Assembly (NCBI RefSeq): GCF_017571465.1
Contig: NZ_JAGETV010000008.1
Coordinates: 49,710-113,709, forward strand
Direction of reading: 5' to 3'
Origin: Thiomicrorhabdus marina
Lineage (GTDB): Bacteria; Pseudomonadota; Gammaproteobacteria; Thiomicrospirales; Thiomicrospiraceae
DNA: 64,000 bases
Shown: piece by piece, positions 28,589-36,184 of the stretch
Numbering within the stretch: position 1 is the stretch's first letter
Layout of the letters: each line of letters begins with the position of its first letter
The notes under the pieces: generated by a model
The model's database searches: none
What the model was told of the DNA's origin: nothing
What the model saw: only the letters and a program-made list of their open reading frames with translations
Translations under genes and position numbers: made by a program

Positions 28589-29305
28589 ATGTTGTACCCA
28601 GATCAATCGACCACTGACACCACCAGCGATGCCGAGTTGGCCCAACGAATGTCTGCTGGCGATACCGTCGCCCTGGCGCGGGTGATGCGCCGCTACAATC
28701 AATCGCTGTATCGCGCCGCACGCAGCATCCTGAAGAACGAACAGGATGCTGAAGAGGCCGTGCAAGACGCCTATCTGAAAGGCTATCGCAACATCGGTCA
28801 GTTTCATGGTCAAGCCAAACTATCCACCTGGCTGACCCGGATCGTCATCAATGAAGCCCTGGCGCGCCAGCGCAAACATCGACGCCGAGCGGCGATCATC
28901 CCCATTGATGCGGATGCCGCTGTGGATTCACCCACTGCCGAGGACTCCCCCATGCCAAAAGTGACCTCAGCCAGCCCGGAACGGGACGCTGAGCGCGCCG
29001 AAGTCCGTCGTCTGATAGAACGAAATATCGACAAACTGCCTGATGCCTTTCGTTGCGTGTTTGTACTGCGGGCACTCGAAGAAATGACCGTTGAAGAAAC
29101 CGCTAGCTGCCTGGGCATAGCTGAAGCCACCGTGCGATCCCGTTATTTTCGCGCCCGGGGCCTGATGCGCGAGGCTATTGCGCGTGAAATTGACCTCAAT
29201 CACGAAGATGCCTTCAGTTTTGCCGGTACGCGCTGCGACCGCATCGTCGCCGGTGTTATGGCGCGACTGGCGGGGGAGGTAAACAACGCCCCTGCCGGGT
29301 CATGA
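28589..29305 (+). CDS. ECF-family RNA polymerase sigma factor
   Basis: A 238-residue extracytoplasmic-function sigma factor. Region 2 (VMRRYNQSLYRAARSILKNEQDAEEAVQDAYLKGY...FHGQAKLSTWLTRIVINEAL) and region 4 (LPDAFRCVFVLRALEEMTVEETASCLGIAEATVRSRYFRAR) are joined by a 45-residue linker. No anti-sigma gene follows. The gene is much richer in G+C than the flanking chromosome (third positions mostly G or C), a sign of transfer, and it heads the foreign module behind the attC-like site. It probably controls the genes after it; that is inference. Confidence 0.9.
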   Translation: MLYPDQSTTDTTSDAELAQRMSAGDTVALARVMRRYNQSLYRAARSILKNEQDAEEAVQDAYLKGYRNIGQFHGQAKLSTWLTRIVINEALARQRKHRRRAAIIPIDADAAVDSPTAEDSPMPKVTSASPERDAERAEVRRLIERNIDKLPDAFRCVFVLRALEEMTVEETASCLGIAEATVRSRYFRARGLMREAIAREIDLNHEDAFSFAGTRCDRIVAGVMARLAGEVNNAPAGS

Positions 29306-29399
29306 ATCCCCGGATCCGGGAGCGTAGGGCGGTTGGCGGGATCCGATTGAATGGAATCTGAGCCAAGCTGACTTACACAAATTCAATCACCGGGGATTC
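29304..29399. promoter_or_regulatory. 10-base inverted repeat flanking the cytochrome promoter region
   Basis: GAATCCCCGG (29304-29313) and CCGGGGATTC (29390-29399) are exact inverses and bracket the whole 98-base gap between the sigma-factor stop and the cytochrome c start. Function unknown; operator or recombination scar are both possible. Confidence 0.35.
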
Positions 29400-29403
29400 G
29401 CCC

Positions 29404-29706
29404 ATGCGCCAATTTATTGCCTTTGCCGGATTTCTGACCCTCGCACTCTCCGCCCAGGCTTCTGACCTAGATGCAGGCAGACAGAAAGCGACCAGCTGCG
29501 CTGGTTGTCATGGTGTCGCAGGCATCAGCAATAACCCTGCCTGGCCCAACCTGGCCGGACAAAAAGAGCAGTACCTGCAAATCCAGCTACTCGCATTTCG
29601 GGACGGCTTACGCAGCAACCCGATAATGAATGGCATGGCCAAAACCCTGACCGATGCGGACATCGATAATCTCGCAGCGTACTTTGCCAGCTTGAAGCGC
29701 GAATAG
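29404..29706 (+). CDS. Small periplasmic c-type cytochrome (c553-like)
   Basis: A 100-residue class I cytochrome c. Signal peptide with cleavage after AQA (about residue 19), heme-binding CAGCH at residues 32-36, and an axial Met in the segment NPIMNGMAKTLTDADIDNLAAYFASL. It is an electron carrier; the partner is unknown. G+C-rich like the neighbouring sigma factor. Confidence 0.88.
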   Translation: MRQFIAFAGFLTLALSAQASDLDAGRQKATSCAGCHGVAGISNNPAWPNLAGQKEQYLQIQLLAFRDGLRSNPIMNGMAKTLTDADIDNLAAYFASLKRE

Positions 29707-30005
29707 TGCCCTTGCCCAAGGTTGGAAGCCGGACGACCACCACAGCACCCTACGGCTAAGGCGACGTGACCTTTCAGGCCACGGGTGGAGAGGCCGGCAT
29801 CCCCAGCGCCCATCAGTATCTGCCAATTACCGCAGTGGTACGCGACCTCTGGCGAGGTCATTCGCCGTACCTGCGAACCTGAGTAGCCGGTCACAACGCG
29901 TCTGCACCCTTTCGGGAACGCGGCAGGCGCTCGTGTCATCTCATGGTTAGAGCCTTGCTCTGCATTGAGATACTACTTTCTGTTCAGATCCTTAGGAGGG
30001 ATACC
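29707..30005. other. About 300-base GC-rich spacer, no gene supported
   Basis: Only a short hairpin (GACCTC and GAGGTC around TGGC, near 29847-29862) stands out. The open frames here are antisense or lack domains. A promoter for the downstream lipoprotein must lie near the right end, where AGGAGGG (29994-30000) serves as ribosome-binding site. Confidence 0.45.
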
Positions 30006-30692
30006 ATGACAACCCAAACGCATTCCACACACTCAACCCGTCGTTCCCGTTCGCTGGCCGACACCATGGGCATTGCTCTGATCGTGACTTTGTCCACCGC
30101 GATGAGCGGTTGCGCCAGCGCCCATGATGGCGAGCACCATCAAGCCAGCACCACACAACACTCAACACCCATGAACATGTTTGGCGGTGTGTCTTACCAG
30201 GGTGAACCAGCCCTGGCGGTAACGGCGGCGTTGGTAAAAGCCGGTGGCGGCAGTGAAAACTTCAGCTTTGCGACAGCGCTGGTATCCATGCTTGGTGAGG
30301 AAGCCGTCAACGCTGAAGTTGCAAAATTGACCCAGCAATATGGTGAAGCAGAGGTCAGCACTTTCATTGGCGGAATGGATTTGGCCATCAATCTCGGCCT
30401 CAAACACGCTACTCAAGCCGGTGTCAGCCTGCCCGAACCCGCCCCGCTAAGCGGTGTGGAACTGGCCAAAACCCTAGTCACTGCTGGCACTACACCCGAT
30501 GGCACCTTCTGGAGCGGCCACCTCTTCGACAAGGCGGTTTCCCACAAGATTCATAACCAGGTGATGGAGGATATCAATAACAGTGCAGGTTACGAAACGG
30601 ATCTGATAACCCACAAGATTCTCAACCAGGCGATGTATGACGTGGCGCAGACGTTGGGCATGAACCACGTAAAATTGGCTAGCTTGCATTAA
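30006..30692 (+). CDS. Predicted lipoprotein of unknown function
   Basis: A 228-residue protein. The start at 30006 is set by a strong AGGAGGG five bases upstream; a longer frame from 29943 has no such site. A twin-Arg-like polar N terminus (RRSRS) and hydrophobic segment end in a lipobox-like MSGC, followed by a His-rich stretch (HDGEHHQ). The rest is alanine- and glycine-rich, probably helical, with no domain I recognise. G+C-rich codon use matches the other genes of the module. Confidence 0.65.
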   Translation: MTTQTHSTHSTRRSRSLADTMGIALIVTLSTAMSGCASAHDGEHHQASTTQHSTPMNMFGGVSYQGEPALAVTAALVKAGGGSENFSFATALVSMLGEEAVNAEVAKLTQQYGEAEVSTFIGGMDLAINLGLKHATQAGVSLPEPAPLSGVELAKTLVTAGTTPDGTFWSGHLFDKAVSHKIHNQVMEDINNSAGYETDLITHKILNQAMYDVAQTLGMNHVKLASLH

Positions 30693-30763
30693 GCACAGCG
30701 TTACGCGGCCATGAGATTTACACGCACAGGGCCGCGAGCCCCGATTAACAAGAGGAACTGAAT

Positions 30764-31102
30764 ATGTTGAATTATGTGTTGATCACATTTGGAATCGCTG
30801 CCGTGGGTGGCCTAGTACTGGCCGCCAGTGTGTTACGCGACAAACTCGCCTCCTGGGCGTTGTCCGTGGTGCACGCTCTGTTGGGCGCCATCGGGTTGGT
30901 GCTGTTGATCACGATGCTATTGCAGGGCTCTGCACCGCAGCAGGTGTTGATCGGCTTCGTGCTGTTGCTGGTCGCCGCCCTGGGCGGTTTCTTTCTGGCA
31001 TCATTTCATCTGCGACATAAAATACCTCCCAAGGCGGTGGTGATCGTTCACGCTGGGGTGGCTGTTGCTGGGTTTCTGACCCTGCTCAGCCTGGCGCTCT
31101 AA
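30764..31102 (+). CDS. Small membrane protein, unrecognised
   Basis: A 112-residue, almost wholly hydrophobic protein with four predicted helices (about residues 3-22, 31-52, 62-82 and 90-110), joined by short polar loops (LRDKLAS, HLRHKIPPK). Lies 3 bases before a DUF2231 gene, so the two are probably translated together. No function assigned. Confidence 0.65.
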   Translation: MLNYVLITFGIAAVGGLVLAASVLRDKLASWALSVVHALLGAIGLVLLITMLLQGSAPQQVLIGFVLLLVAALGGFFLASFHLRHKIPPKAVVIVHAGVAVAGFLTLLSLAL

Positions 31103-31105
31103 ATC

Positions 31106-31516
31106 ATGCGGCACCCGCTGCACCCGGCACTGGTGCATTTTCCGATCGCCTGCTGGACGCTGGCGGTGCTGGCTGACTTTGCAAGCCTGCACTTCGGTGA
31201 GGCGGCCTGGCGTTGGTCGGCAGGCCTTCTGGCGGTGGGCTGTGGCATGGCGCTACTCGCCATGTTGGCTGGCCTTCTGGAACTCCCAAAGGTTCCGGAA
31301 GGATCGCCATTGCGTGATACCTATTGGCACATGAGTTTAATGCTTGCTGCGTTTATGCTCTTTTCTATACGCCTGCTCTTGGGCCAGGAGCAATTCCAGC
31401 CCATTGCGCCGAATTTGGCTCTATTGTGTGTGGATGTGATGGGCCTCATCTGTCTAATCGCTGGCGGCTGGTTGGGCGGTCGGCTGGTATATGGGCATGA
31501 TATCGGGCGGACTTGA
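31106..31516 (+). CDS. DUF2231 family membrane protein
   Basis: A 136-residue protein with four hydrophobic helices. The N-terminal MRHPLHPALVHFPIACW is typical of DUF2231, whose conserved His-Pro motifs in the first helix suggest metal or heme contact; the family's function is not established. Last gene of the G+C-rich module; the sequence turns AT-rich directly after its stop. Confidence 0.75.
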   Translation: MRHPLHPALVHFPIACWTLAVLADFASLHFGEAAWRWSAGLLAVGCGMALLAMLAGLLELPKVPEGSPLRDTYWHMSLMLAAFMLFSIRLLLGQEQFQPIAPNLALLCVDVMGLICLIAGGWLGGRLVYGHDIGRT

Positions 31517-31593
31517 AAGGTCATATTTACTACCGTTAAAACAACTTCAACTAACTCGTTTTGTCGTAACACTGTCGCGATGAGGTATAACAT

Positions 31594-31638
31594 AAATAAA
31601 GGTGTCAGAGTAAAATTAAATTGTTAATCTAACCTAGA
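31594..31638 (+). repeat. 45-base direct repeat, copy 1
   Basis: Starts AAATAAAGGTGTCAGAG and is identical to 31735-31779 over all 45 bases, 141 bases apart. It flanks the RAYT remnant; GGTGTCAGAG-type sequence is often found bordering REP-associated transposases. Confidence 0.9.
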
Positions 31639-31663
31639 TACACTGATTTGAGAGGGTAGGTTT

Positions 31664-31768
31664 ATGCCACGATTAGAAAGAATTACACCTGTAGGCGTTC
31701 CGATTCATGTGATCCAAAGGGGGAATAATCGTCAAAATAAAGGTGTCAGAGTAAAATTAAATTGTTAA
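31664..31768 (+). pseudogene. Truncated RAYT (Y1_Tnp) transposase remnant
   Basis: Codes for MPRLERITPVGVPIHVIQRG followed by NNRQN, the characteristic N terminus of REP-associated tyrosine transposases, then runs straight into the second 45-base direct repeat and stops after nine unrelated residues. The HUH motif and catalytic Tyr are missing. It differs from the intact RAYT 60 bases downstream (MPRLARVVIPDIPYHVTQRG), so it is the relic of a second family member. Confidence 0.8.
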
Positions 31769-31779
31769 TCTAACCTAGA
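31735..31779 (+). repeat. 45-base direct repeat, copy 2
   Basis: Identical to 31594-31638. It truncates the RAYT remnant and abuts the left hairpin of the intact RAYT element. Confidence 0.9.
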
Positions 31780-31801
31780 AAAGGGGACGCTACCCTTTTT
31801 T
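31779..31801 (+). repeat. Left inverted terminal hairpin of the RAYT element
   Basis: A 23-base sequence whose exact reverse complement is at 32484-32506. It folds on itself: AAAAGGG pairs with CCCTTTT around the 7-base loop GACGCTA. This is the REP/BIME-like end recognised by RAYT enzymes. Confidence 0.85.
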
Positions 31802-31826
31802 AGTGAATTAATGTTACGATAAATCC

Positions 31827-32495
31827 ATGCCTAGACTTGCTCGAGTAGTTATTCCTGATATTCCTTATCACGTTACTCAAAGAGGTAATCGTCGTGAGGA
31901 TGTGTTTTTTGATGATGAAGACCGTCAGTTTTATCTTGAACTATTGAATGAATACGCCCAAAAACACCAAGTGGAAATTTGGGCGTATTGTTTAATGACA
32001 AATCACATCCACCTTATTTTAAGGCCCACCAGTAAAGAAGGCTTGCAGCAAGTCCTCAAACCTTTGCATATGAGATATGCACAATACATCAACAAAAAGA
32101 TGGGTTGGAAAGGGCATTTATGGCAAGGTCGTTATTTCTCTTCTGCATTGGATGAGGCGTATGCCTATCAAGCGATTCGCTATGTCGAACTGAATCCTGT
32201 TAGGGCGAAAATGGTTAAAAGTGCGGTCGATTATGAGTGGTCTAGTGCGCGAGCACACTCGGGTTTAGAAGAGAGTGAATTGCTGGCTAGGCTACCAACG
32301 CAATATCAACCTAGTCAGCAGCCGGATTGGTTGTCTTATCTTAATGAAAATGAAGACGCTGAGTTGATTGCTGTTATTCGCCGTAATATTGAGAAAGGAC
32401 TACCTTGTGGTAATGAAGACTTTATTTCAAAGTTAGAGAAGGCCACAGATAGAGCCTTGACCTTTAAGCCGGTTGGTCGTCCGAAAAAAGGGTAG
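31827..32495 (+). CDS. REP-associated tyrosine transposase (RAYT, Y1_Tnp/IS200-like)
   Basis: A single-strand DNA transposase of 222 residues. N-terminal MPRLARVVIPDIPYHVTQRGNRRE, the HUH metal motif (MTNHIHLIL) and the helix carrying the catalytic Tyr (MRYAQYINKKMGWKGHLWQGRY), then YVELNPVRA, are all intact. The last codons (KKG-stop) lie inside the right terminal hairpin, so the gene and its recognition site overlap. It is probably active or recently active, being unbroken and flanked by perfect ends. Confidence 0.93.
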   Translation: MPRLARVVIPDIPYHVTQRGNRREDVFFDDEDRQFYLELLNEYAQKHQVEIWAYCLMTNHIHLILRPTSKEGLQQVLKPLHMRYAQYINKKMGWKGHLWQGRYFSSALDEAYAYQAIRYVELNPVRAKMVKSAVDYEWSSARAHSGLEESELLARLPTQYQPSQQPDWLSYLNENEDAELIAVIRRNIEKGLPCGNEDFISKLEKATDRALTFKPVGRPKKG

Positions 32496-32506
32496 CGTCC
32501 CCTTTT
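32484..32506 (-). repeat. Right inverted terminal hairpin of the RAYT element
   Basis: Exact inverse of 31779-31801 and overlaps the transposase stop codon (TAG 32493-32495). The hairpin may also act as the terminator of the transposase gene, since it ends in a CCCTTTT tract. Confidence 0.85.
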
Positions 32507-32600
32507 AAAGGATGACTTTCCTTATAAAATTCTCAGCACTGCTTTGTCTCTGTGGTGAATCGGTTAAAATGTTTCCAACTTTACGCTTGGGGATTTTTTT

Positions 32601-33434
32601 ATGCGCCAATATTTGGATTTATTGCAACACATTTTGGATAACGGTTTTGAAAAGGGTGACCGCACCGGTACAGGAACTAAGTCGGTTTTTGGGTATCAAA
32701 TGCGTTTTAACCTGCAAGACGGTTTTCCGTTAATGACCACCAAAAAACTGCATACCAAATCAATTCTGCATGAACTGCTATGGTTCTTGAAAGGCGATAC
32801 CGATATTAGCTACCTGAAAGAACATAGTGTGCGTATTTGGGATGAATGGGCGACAGAAGACGGTCAAATTGGTCCTTTATACGGAAAGCAGTGGACGGCA
32901 TGGGAAAAGCCGAATGGCGAAACTATTAACCAGATTGCTGAAGTCATCGACACAATTAAAAACAATCCAAATAGCCGTCGTATGATTGTTAGTGCATGGA
33001 ATCCAGCGGATTTACCGGACGAGTCAATTTCGCCGCAAGCCAATGTTGAGCAAGGGCGTATGGCTCTGGCGACCTGTCACGCTTTCTTCCAATTCTATGT
33101 TGCCGACGGCAAACTGTCTTGCCAACTTTATCAGCGTAGTGCCGATACTTTTCTTGGCGTGCCGTTTAATATCGCCAGCTATGCGTTTTTAGTGCATATG
33201 ATTGCGCAACAGTGTGATCTAGATGTTGGCGAATTTGTCTGGACCGGCGGTGATGTGCATCTATACAACAACACCCTTGAACAGGCTCAATTACAACTAA
33301 CCCGTGAACCAATGCCACTGCCTAAGTTAGTCATTAAACGTAAACCTGATTCGATTTTCGATTATCAGTTTGATGATTTTGAAATTGTAGGCTATGAATC
33401 GCATCCTCATATTAAAGCAACGGTATCGGTTTAA
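32601..33434 (+). CDS. thyA: Thymidylate synthase
   Basis: Converts dUMP to dTMP using methylene-tetrahydrofolate, producing dihydrofolate for FolA (encoded 2.2 kb downstream). [16 protein letters not shown] at the N terminus, catalytic Cys in [30 protein letters not shown] and GDVHLYNNT are all present; length 277 fits. It begins about 80 bases after the RAYT right end, within sequence that probably retains its own promoter. Confidence 0.97.
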   Translation: MRQYLDLLQHILDNGFEKGDRTGTGTKSVFGYQMRFNLQDGFPLMTTKKLHTKSILHELLWFLKGDTDISYLKEHSVRIWDEWATEDGQIGPLYGKQWTAWEKPNGETINQIAEVIDTIKNNPNSRRMIVSAWNPADLPDESISPQANVEQGRMALATCHAFFQFYVADGKLSCQLYQRSADTFLGVPFNIASYAFLVHMIAQQCDLDVGEFVWTGGDVHLYNNTLEQAQLQLTREPMPLPKLVIKRKPDSIFDYQFDDFEIVGYESHPHIKATVSV

Positions 33435-33520
33435 CATAGGTTAGATTACTGTTTATGCAATAAATTGGCATAGAGTTTGCATTACTAATCTGCACTTTCT
33501 GCAATTAGAGGCAAATCTGT

Positions 33521-33619
33521 ATGTCAATTAACTCAATTCTTGCCGTATCGGCAATTCTTTCTGTCACTTCTTCGGCAAATGTTACCGCCATGCTTATTTC
33601 CATTTTGGGAGGTAAGTGA
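33521..33619 (+). CDS. 32-residue hydrophobic micro-ORF
   Basis: Encodes MSINSILAVSAILSVTSSAN and a further hydrophobic end (VTAMLISILGGK). AGAGG lies 8-9 bases upstream of the ATG, and the stop overlaps the next gene's start by one base (TGATG), so it is coupled to it. GGGAGG near its 3' end doubles as the next gene's ribosome-binding site. It may be a leader peptide, a tiny membrane peptide or a secreted-peptide precursor; none can be shown. Confidence 0.5.
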   Translation: MSINSILAVSAILSVTSSANVTAMLISILGGK

Positions 33620-34191
33620 TGAGTATTCACAACGTTCATAACGGTATGCCATGGTTTTCGGCTTCATTTGGCTATCTTAAAAAACCTATCGATCAAATTG
33701 AAAATCCTGAACAGAACTTAATGAAAATTGACTTGGAAAATCCGGTCACGATTTCTATGGATGCAATTCGAAAGCATGCCGAGGAAAACGAAAATTTTGA
33801 ATTGTTCGAACCGAAAAGTTATCAGGATATCGCCGATAAAATGTCGGACATTATTGATGAGACTTTAACAAGTCTAGGACTGCCGAACGATATTGCAGTT
33901 GATTTGCAATATAACGGTTTTGGTCAGCCTGAATATCAGATCGACCACCCTAGAGCCGATGAAATAAAAAGTGCTTTGCAACAACATGGACTCTTTGAGC
34001 GGATTGCTGAATTTGGTCATAATTCATACATGCTCAATTCAGCTGAAGAGGCTCGGGTCGAGGTTCTGCAAAACCATCAGGGAAGTAAAGATTTAGCGAT
34101 TGAAAAAATTCGTCAAGCCATTGAGGAAGTCTATGCCAAAACCTTTCTTTATGATGATAACGGTAGTCAGATAGATCTTTTTTTGGAATAA
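33619..34191 (+). CDS. Hypothetical acidic protein
   Basis: A 190-residue soluble, acidic protein without signal peptide or membrane helix. Predicted helical segments around residues 45-85 (ISMDAIRKHAEENENFELFEPKSYQDIADKMSD) and 145-175. I recognise no domain. ATG 33619 (overlapping the micro-ORF stop) is preferred to GTG 33616. AT-rich codon use like the chromosome, and it forms a unit with the micro-ORF and probably the next gene, 37 bases away. Confidence 0.6.
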   Translation: MSIHNVHNGMPWFSASFGYLKKPIDQIENPEQNLMKIDLENPVTISMDAIRKHAEENENFELFEPKSYQDIADKMSDIIDETLTSLGLPNDIAVDLQYNGFGQPEYQIDHPRADEIKSALQQHGLFERIAEFGHNSYMLNSAEEARVEVLQNHQGSKDLAIEKIRQAIEEVYAKTFLYDDNGSQIDLFLE

Positions 34192-34228
34192 AAATCGATC
34201 TGCTAAAAGAGTTAATTGAGGAGTATGG

Positions 34229-35011
34229 ATGATTAATTCTGTAATGGCACCGGCGCTGACAACATCCGTTAATGAAACAAATGCGAGTTTACAAATTCAA
34301 GTGTTAACTTCGCCCAAAGTAATCAGTGTAGTGGATAAGGTTTCTGTAAGTGCCGAAGCTCATCAAGCTTTACGTCAAGAGCAATTTAAGCCGAAAAATG
34401 CGGTGGATATGTTTAATGACTGGTTAGCCAGTGGCAGTACGATGGTCACTTTTAGCCTTCCGCAAGGCGATGAATCGGATGAGGTTGATCTTTTGCCAGA
34501 GAACCAAGCGTTATTGGATAAATTAAAAGAGAAAATGCGCAATACGTCTGATCATGAAGAGCGTATGGGCGTTTTTAATAAAATCAATCTCCTGCGCGGT
34601 GCCGGTAAGAGTGAAATCTTTAACAGCGAATCCGATTTGGATAAACGCATGATTGCTATGACAGACAGCATTTATTTACAACAAAAATACTTAGTTGAGA
34701 AGTATGGTGATCCAATGGGCGTTCCATCGGAAGAGATGAAAGCGGCGATTGAACAGTTAAAAAATGACCCACGTTTTAACCAATATCCGCGTTTAAGTGA
34801 ACTGACGGGCAAAGAAGGTTCGTCCGATGCGCCACCTGAAATTGAAGCGCTGTTTGAGCCAAAAGGTTATGACTTAACAAAATTCAATGATAGTGATTTC
34901 TTAATGGACTTACTTGCTGAACGAGATAAGGCGCATGACATTGTCTCGAAACGCATTGATGCGATGATGAACGACTTTAATCATCCGTATTGGGAAGCGT
35001 CTTTAAAGTAG
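34229..35011 (+). CDS. Hypothetical protein
   Basis: A 260-residue soluble protein, no signal peptide, no membrane segment. Acidic, helix-rich centre (residues 90-150: PENQALLDKLKEKMRNTSDHEERMG) and a proline-containing middle (KYGDPMGVPSEEMKAAIEQLK). No family recognised. GAGGAG just upstream of ATG 34229 supports the start. Its position suggests it works with the preceding acidic protein. Confidence 0.6.
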   Translation: MINSVMAPALTTSVNETNASLQIQVLTSPKVISVVDKVSVSAEAHQALRQEQFKPKNAVDMFNDWLASGSTMVTFSLPQGDESDEVDLLPENQALLDKLKEKMRNTSDHEERMGVFNKINLLRGAGKSEIFNSESDLDKRMIAMTDSIYLQQKYLVEKYGDPMGVPSEEMKAAIEQLKNDPRFNQYPRLSELTGKEGSSDAPPEIEALFEPKGYDLTKFNDSDFLMDLLAERDKAHDIVSKRIDAMMNDFNHPYWEASLK

Positions 35012-35129
35012 CTTAGGATCTGATTGATAATCCGATAATGCAGGCCTGCCAAAGAATGAATTGTTATGGCGTTTTTGTTTAGCAAAAGTATAATCAATGT
35101 TTTACGTTTGATATTAATTGGGTATTGAA

Positions 35130-35378
35130 ATGAAAGTAGATGTGTTAACAACTCGAATTGATCACGATACCAAGATCGCGTTTAATCAAGTCTGTCAGGA
35201 TATGGGGTTAACAGCTTCGCAAGCGATTAAGTTGTTTGCAAAGGCTGTGATTAATCATGGTGGGATACCTTTTGAAATTAAAGCTTCCCAACCGAATTTG
35301 AATACTCAAGCAGCGATCAATGAATTGAATCAAGGGCAAGGTCAGAAAATTAAATCTCTTGATGAACTTGGGGTCTAG
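35130..35378 (+). CDS. RelB/DinJ-family antitoxin
   Basis: An 82-residue antitoxin of the ribbon-helix-helix type. VDVLTTRIDHDTKIAFNQVCQDMGLTASQAIKLFAKAVINHGGIPFEI is the DinJ/RelB N-terminal pattern. ATG 35130 is used rather than TTG 35118, as family members begin directly with the strand that starts at MKV. The toxin starts 2 bases after its stop, a standard toxin-antitoxin arrangement; the antitoxin would bind both toxin and its own promoter. Confidence 0.85.
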   Translation: MKVDVLTTRIDHDTKIAFNQVCQDMGLTASQAIKLFAKAVINHGGIPFEIKASQPNLNTQAAINELNQGQGQKIKSLDELGV

Positions 35379-35380
35379 GT

Positions 35381-35650
35381 TTGTTAGAGATAGAGATTTC
35401 ATCGCAATTCAAAAAGGATTTTAAGAAACTTCAAAAAAAGAGTGTTCAAGATGTTTTGGCGGTTGGTAATCTAGTTGGTCAATTGCAAAGACAGGAAGCG
35501 CTTGCAGAGGTTTATCGTGATCATGCCCTAGTCGGGAATTGGCATGAGTTTCGAGATTGTCACGTAAAACCTGATTTAGTATTAATTTACCGTATTCATA
35601 ATCAAACCTTGCAGTTGGCTAGAATTGGAAGTCATAGCGAACTATTTTGA
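35381..35650 (+). CDS. YafQ/RelE-family mRNA interferase toxin
   Basis: An 89-residue RelE-fold ribonuclease that in YafQ cuts mRNA on the ribosome. FKKDFKKLQKK at the N terminus and the active-site set H-E-F-R-D-C-H-V-K-P-D-L-V-L-I-Y, then RIGSHSELF with the C-terminal catalytic His, match YafQ. The start is TTG, 2 bases after the antitoxin stop. No truncation is visible. Confidence 0.87.
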   Translation: MLEIEISSQFKKDFKKLQKKSVQDVLAVGNLVGQLQRQEALAEVYRDHALVGNWHEFRDCHVKPDLVLIYRIHNQTLQLARIGSHSELF

Positions 35651-35674
35651 TTAAGTTTTGTATTAGAGAAAATA

Positions 35675-36184
35675 ATGAACGAAAACCAAATTAAGCTGTC
35701 GATGATTGCGGCAATGACTAAGAACCGTGTTATCGGCAAAGACAACGATATGCCGTGGCATCTGCCGGATGACTTGCAGTTCTTTAAAAAGAATACCCTT
35801 GGCAAGCCGGTGATTATGGGACGTAAAACCTTTGAGTCCTTGGGTTGTCGTCCGCTGCCAAAGCGTCCGAATTTGGTGATTAGCCGCCAGACCGATTTAG
35901 ATTACCCAGTGCCGGTTTTTGCTTCTGTAAAAGCGGCCTTAAAAGATCTTAAACAAGATAATCCGCAGGAAGTGGTGATTATGGGCGGTGGTCAGTTGTA
36001 TAAGCAGATGGTTAGCGAAGTGGATCGCCTGTATTTAACGCTGATTGATACTGAGCTGGAAGGCGATACTTATTTTCCAGATTGGACGAAAGAGGGCGAG
36101 TGGTTTGAAGTGTCTCGTGAACATCATCCTGCGGATGAACGCCATGCTTATGCGTTTGATTTTGTGGTTTTAGAAAGGCTGTAG
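35675..36184 (+). CDS. folA: Dihydrofolate reductase
   Basis: Reduces dihydrofolate (from ThyA) with NADPH; trimethoprim target. SMIAAMTKNRVIGKDNDMPWHLPDDLQFFKK carries the active-site Trp and Asp; GKPVIMGRKTFESLG and VVIMGGGQLYKQM form the NADPH site. Length 169. The gene lies 24 bases after the toxin gene, so the toxin-antitoxin pair and two unknown genes separate it from thyA. Confidence 0.96.
   Translation: MNENQIKLSMIAAMTKNRVIGKDNDMPWHLPDDLQFFKKNTLGKPVIMGRKTFESLGCRPLPKRPNLVISRQTDLDYPVPVFASVKAALKDLKQDNPQEVVIMGGGQLYKQMVSEVDRLYLTLIDTELEGDTYFPDWTKEGEWFEVSREHHPADERHAYAFDFVVLERL

Noticed and set aside
29707..29942. A GGTTAGAGC segment near 29944 that could be an attC core
   Set aside because: No matching left arm with AAC could be paired with it, so a second attC is not supported.
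28482..31593. Long minus-strand frames across the G+C-rich module
   Set aside because: High G+C opens antisense frames; the plus-strand proteins have recognisable domains, signal peptides and ribosome-binding sites.
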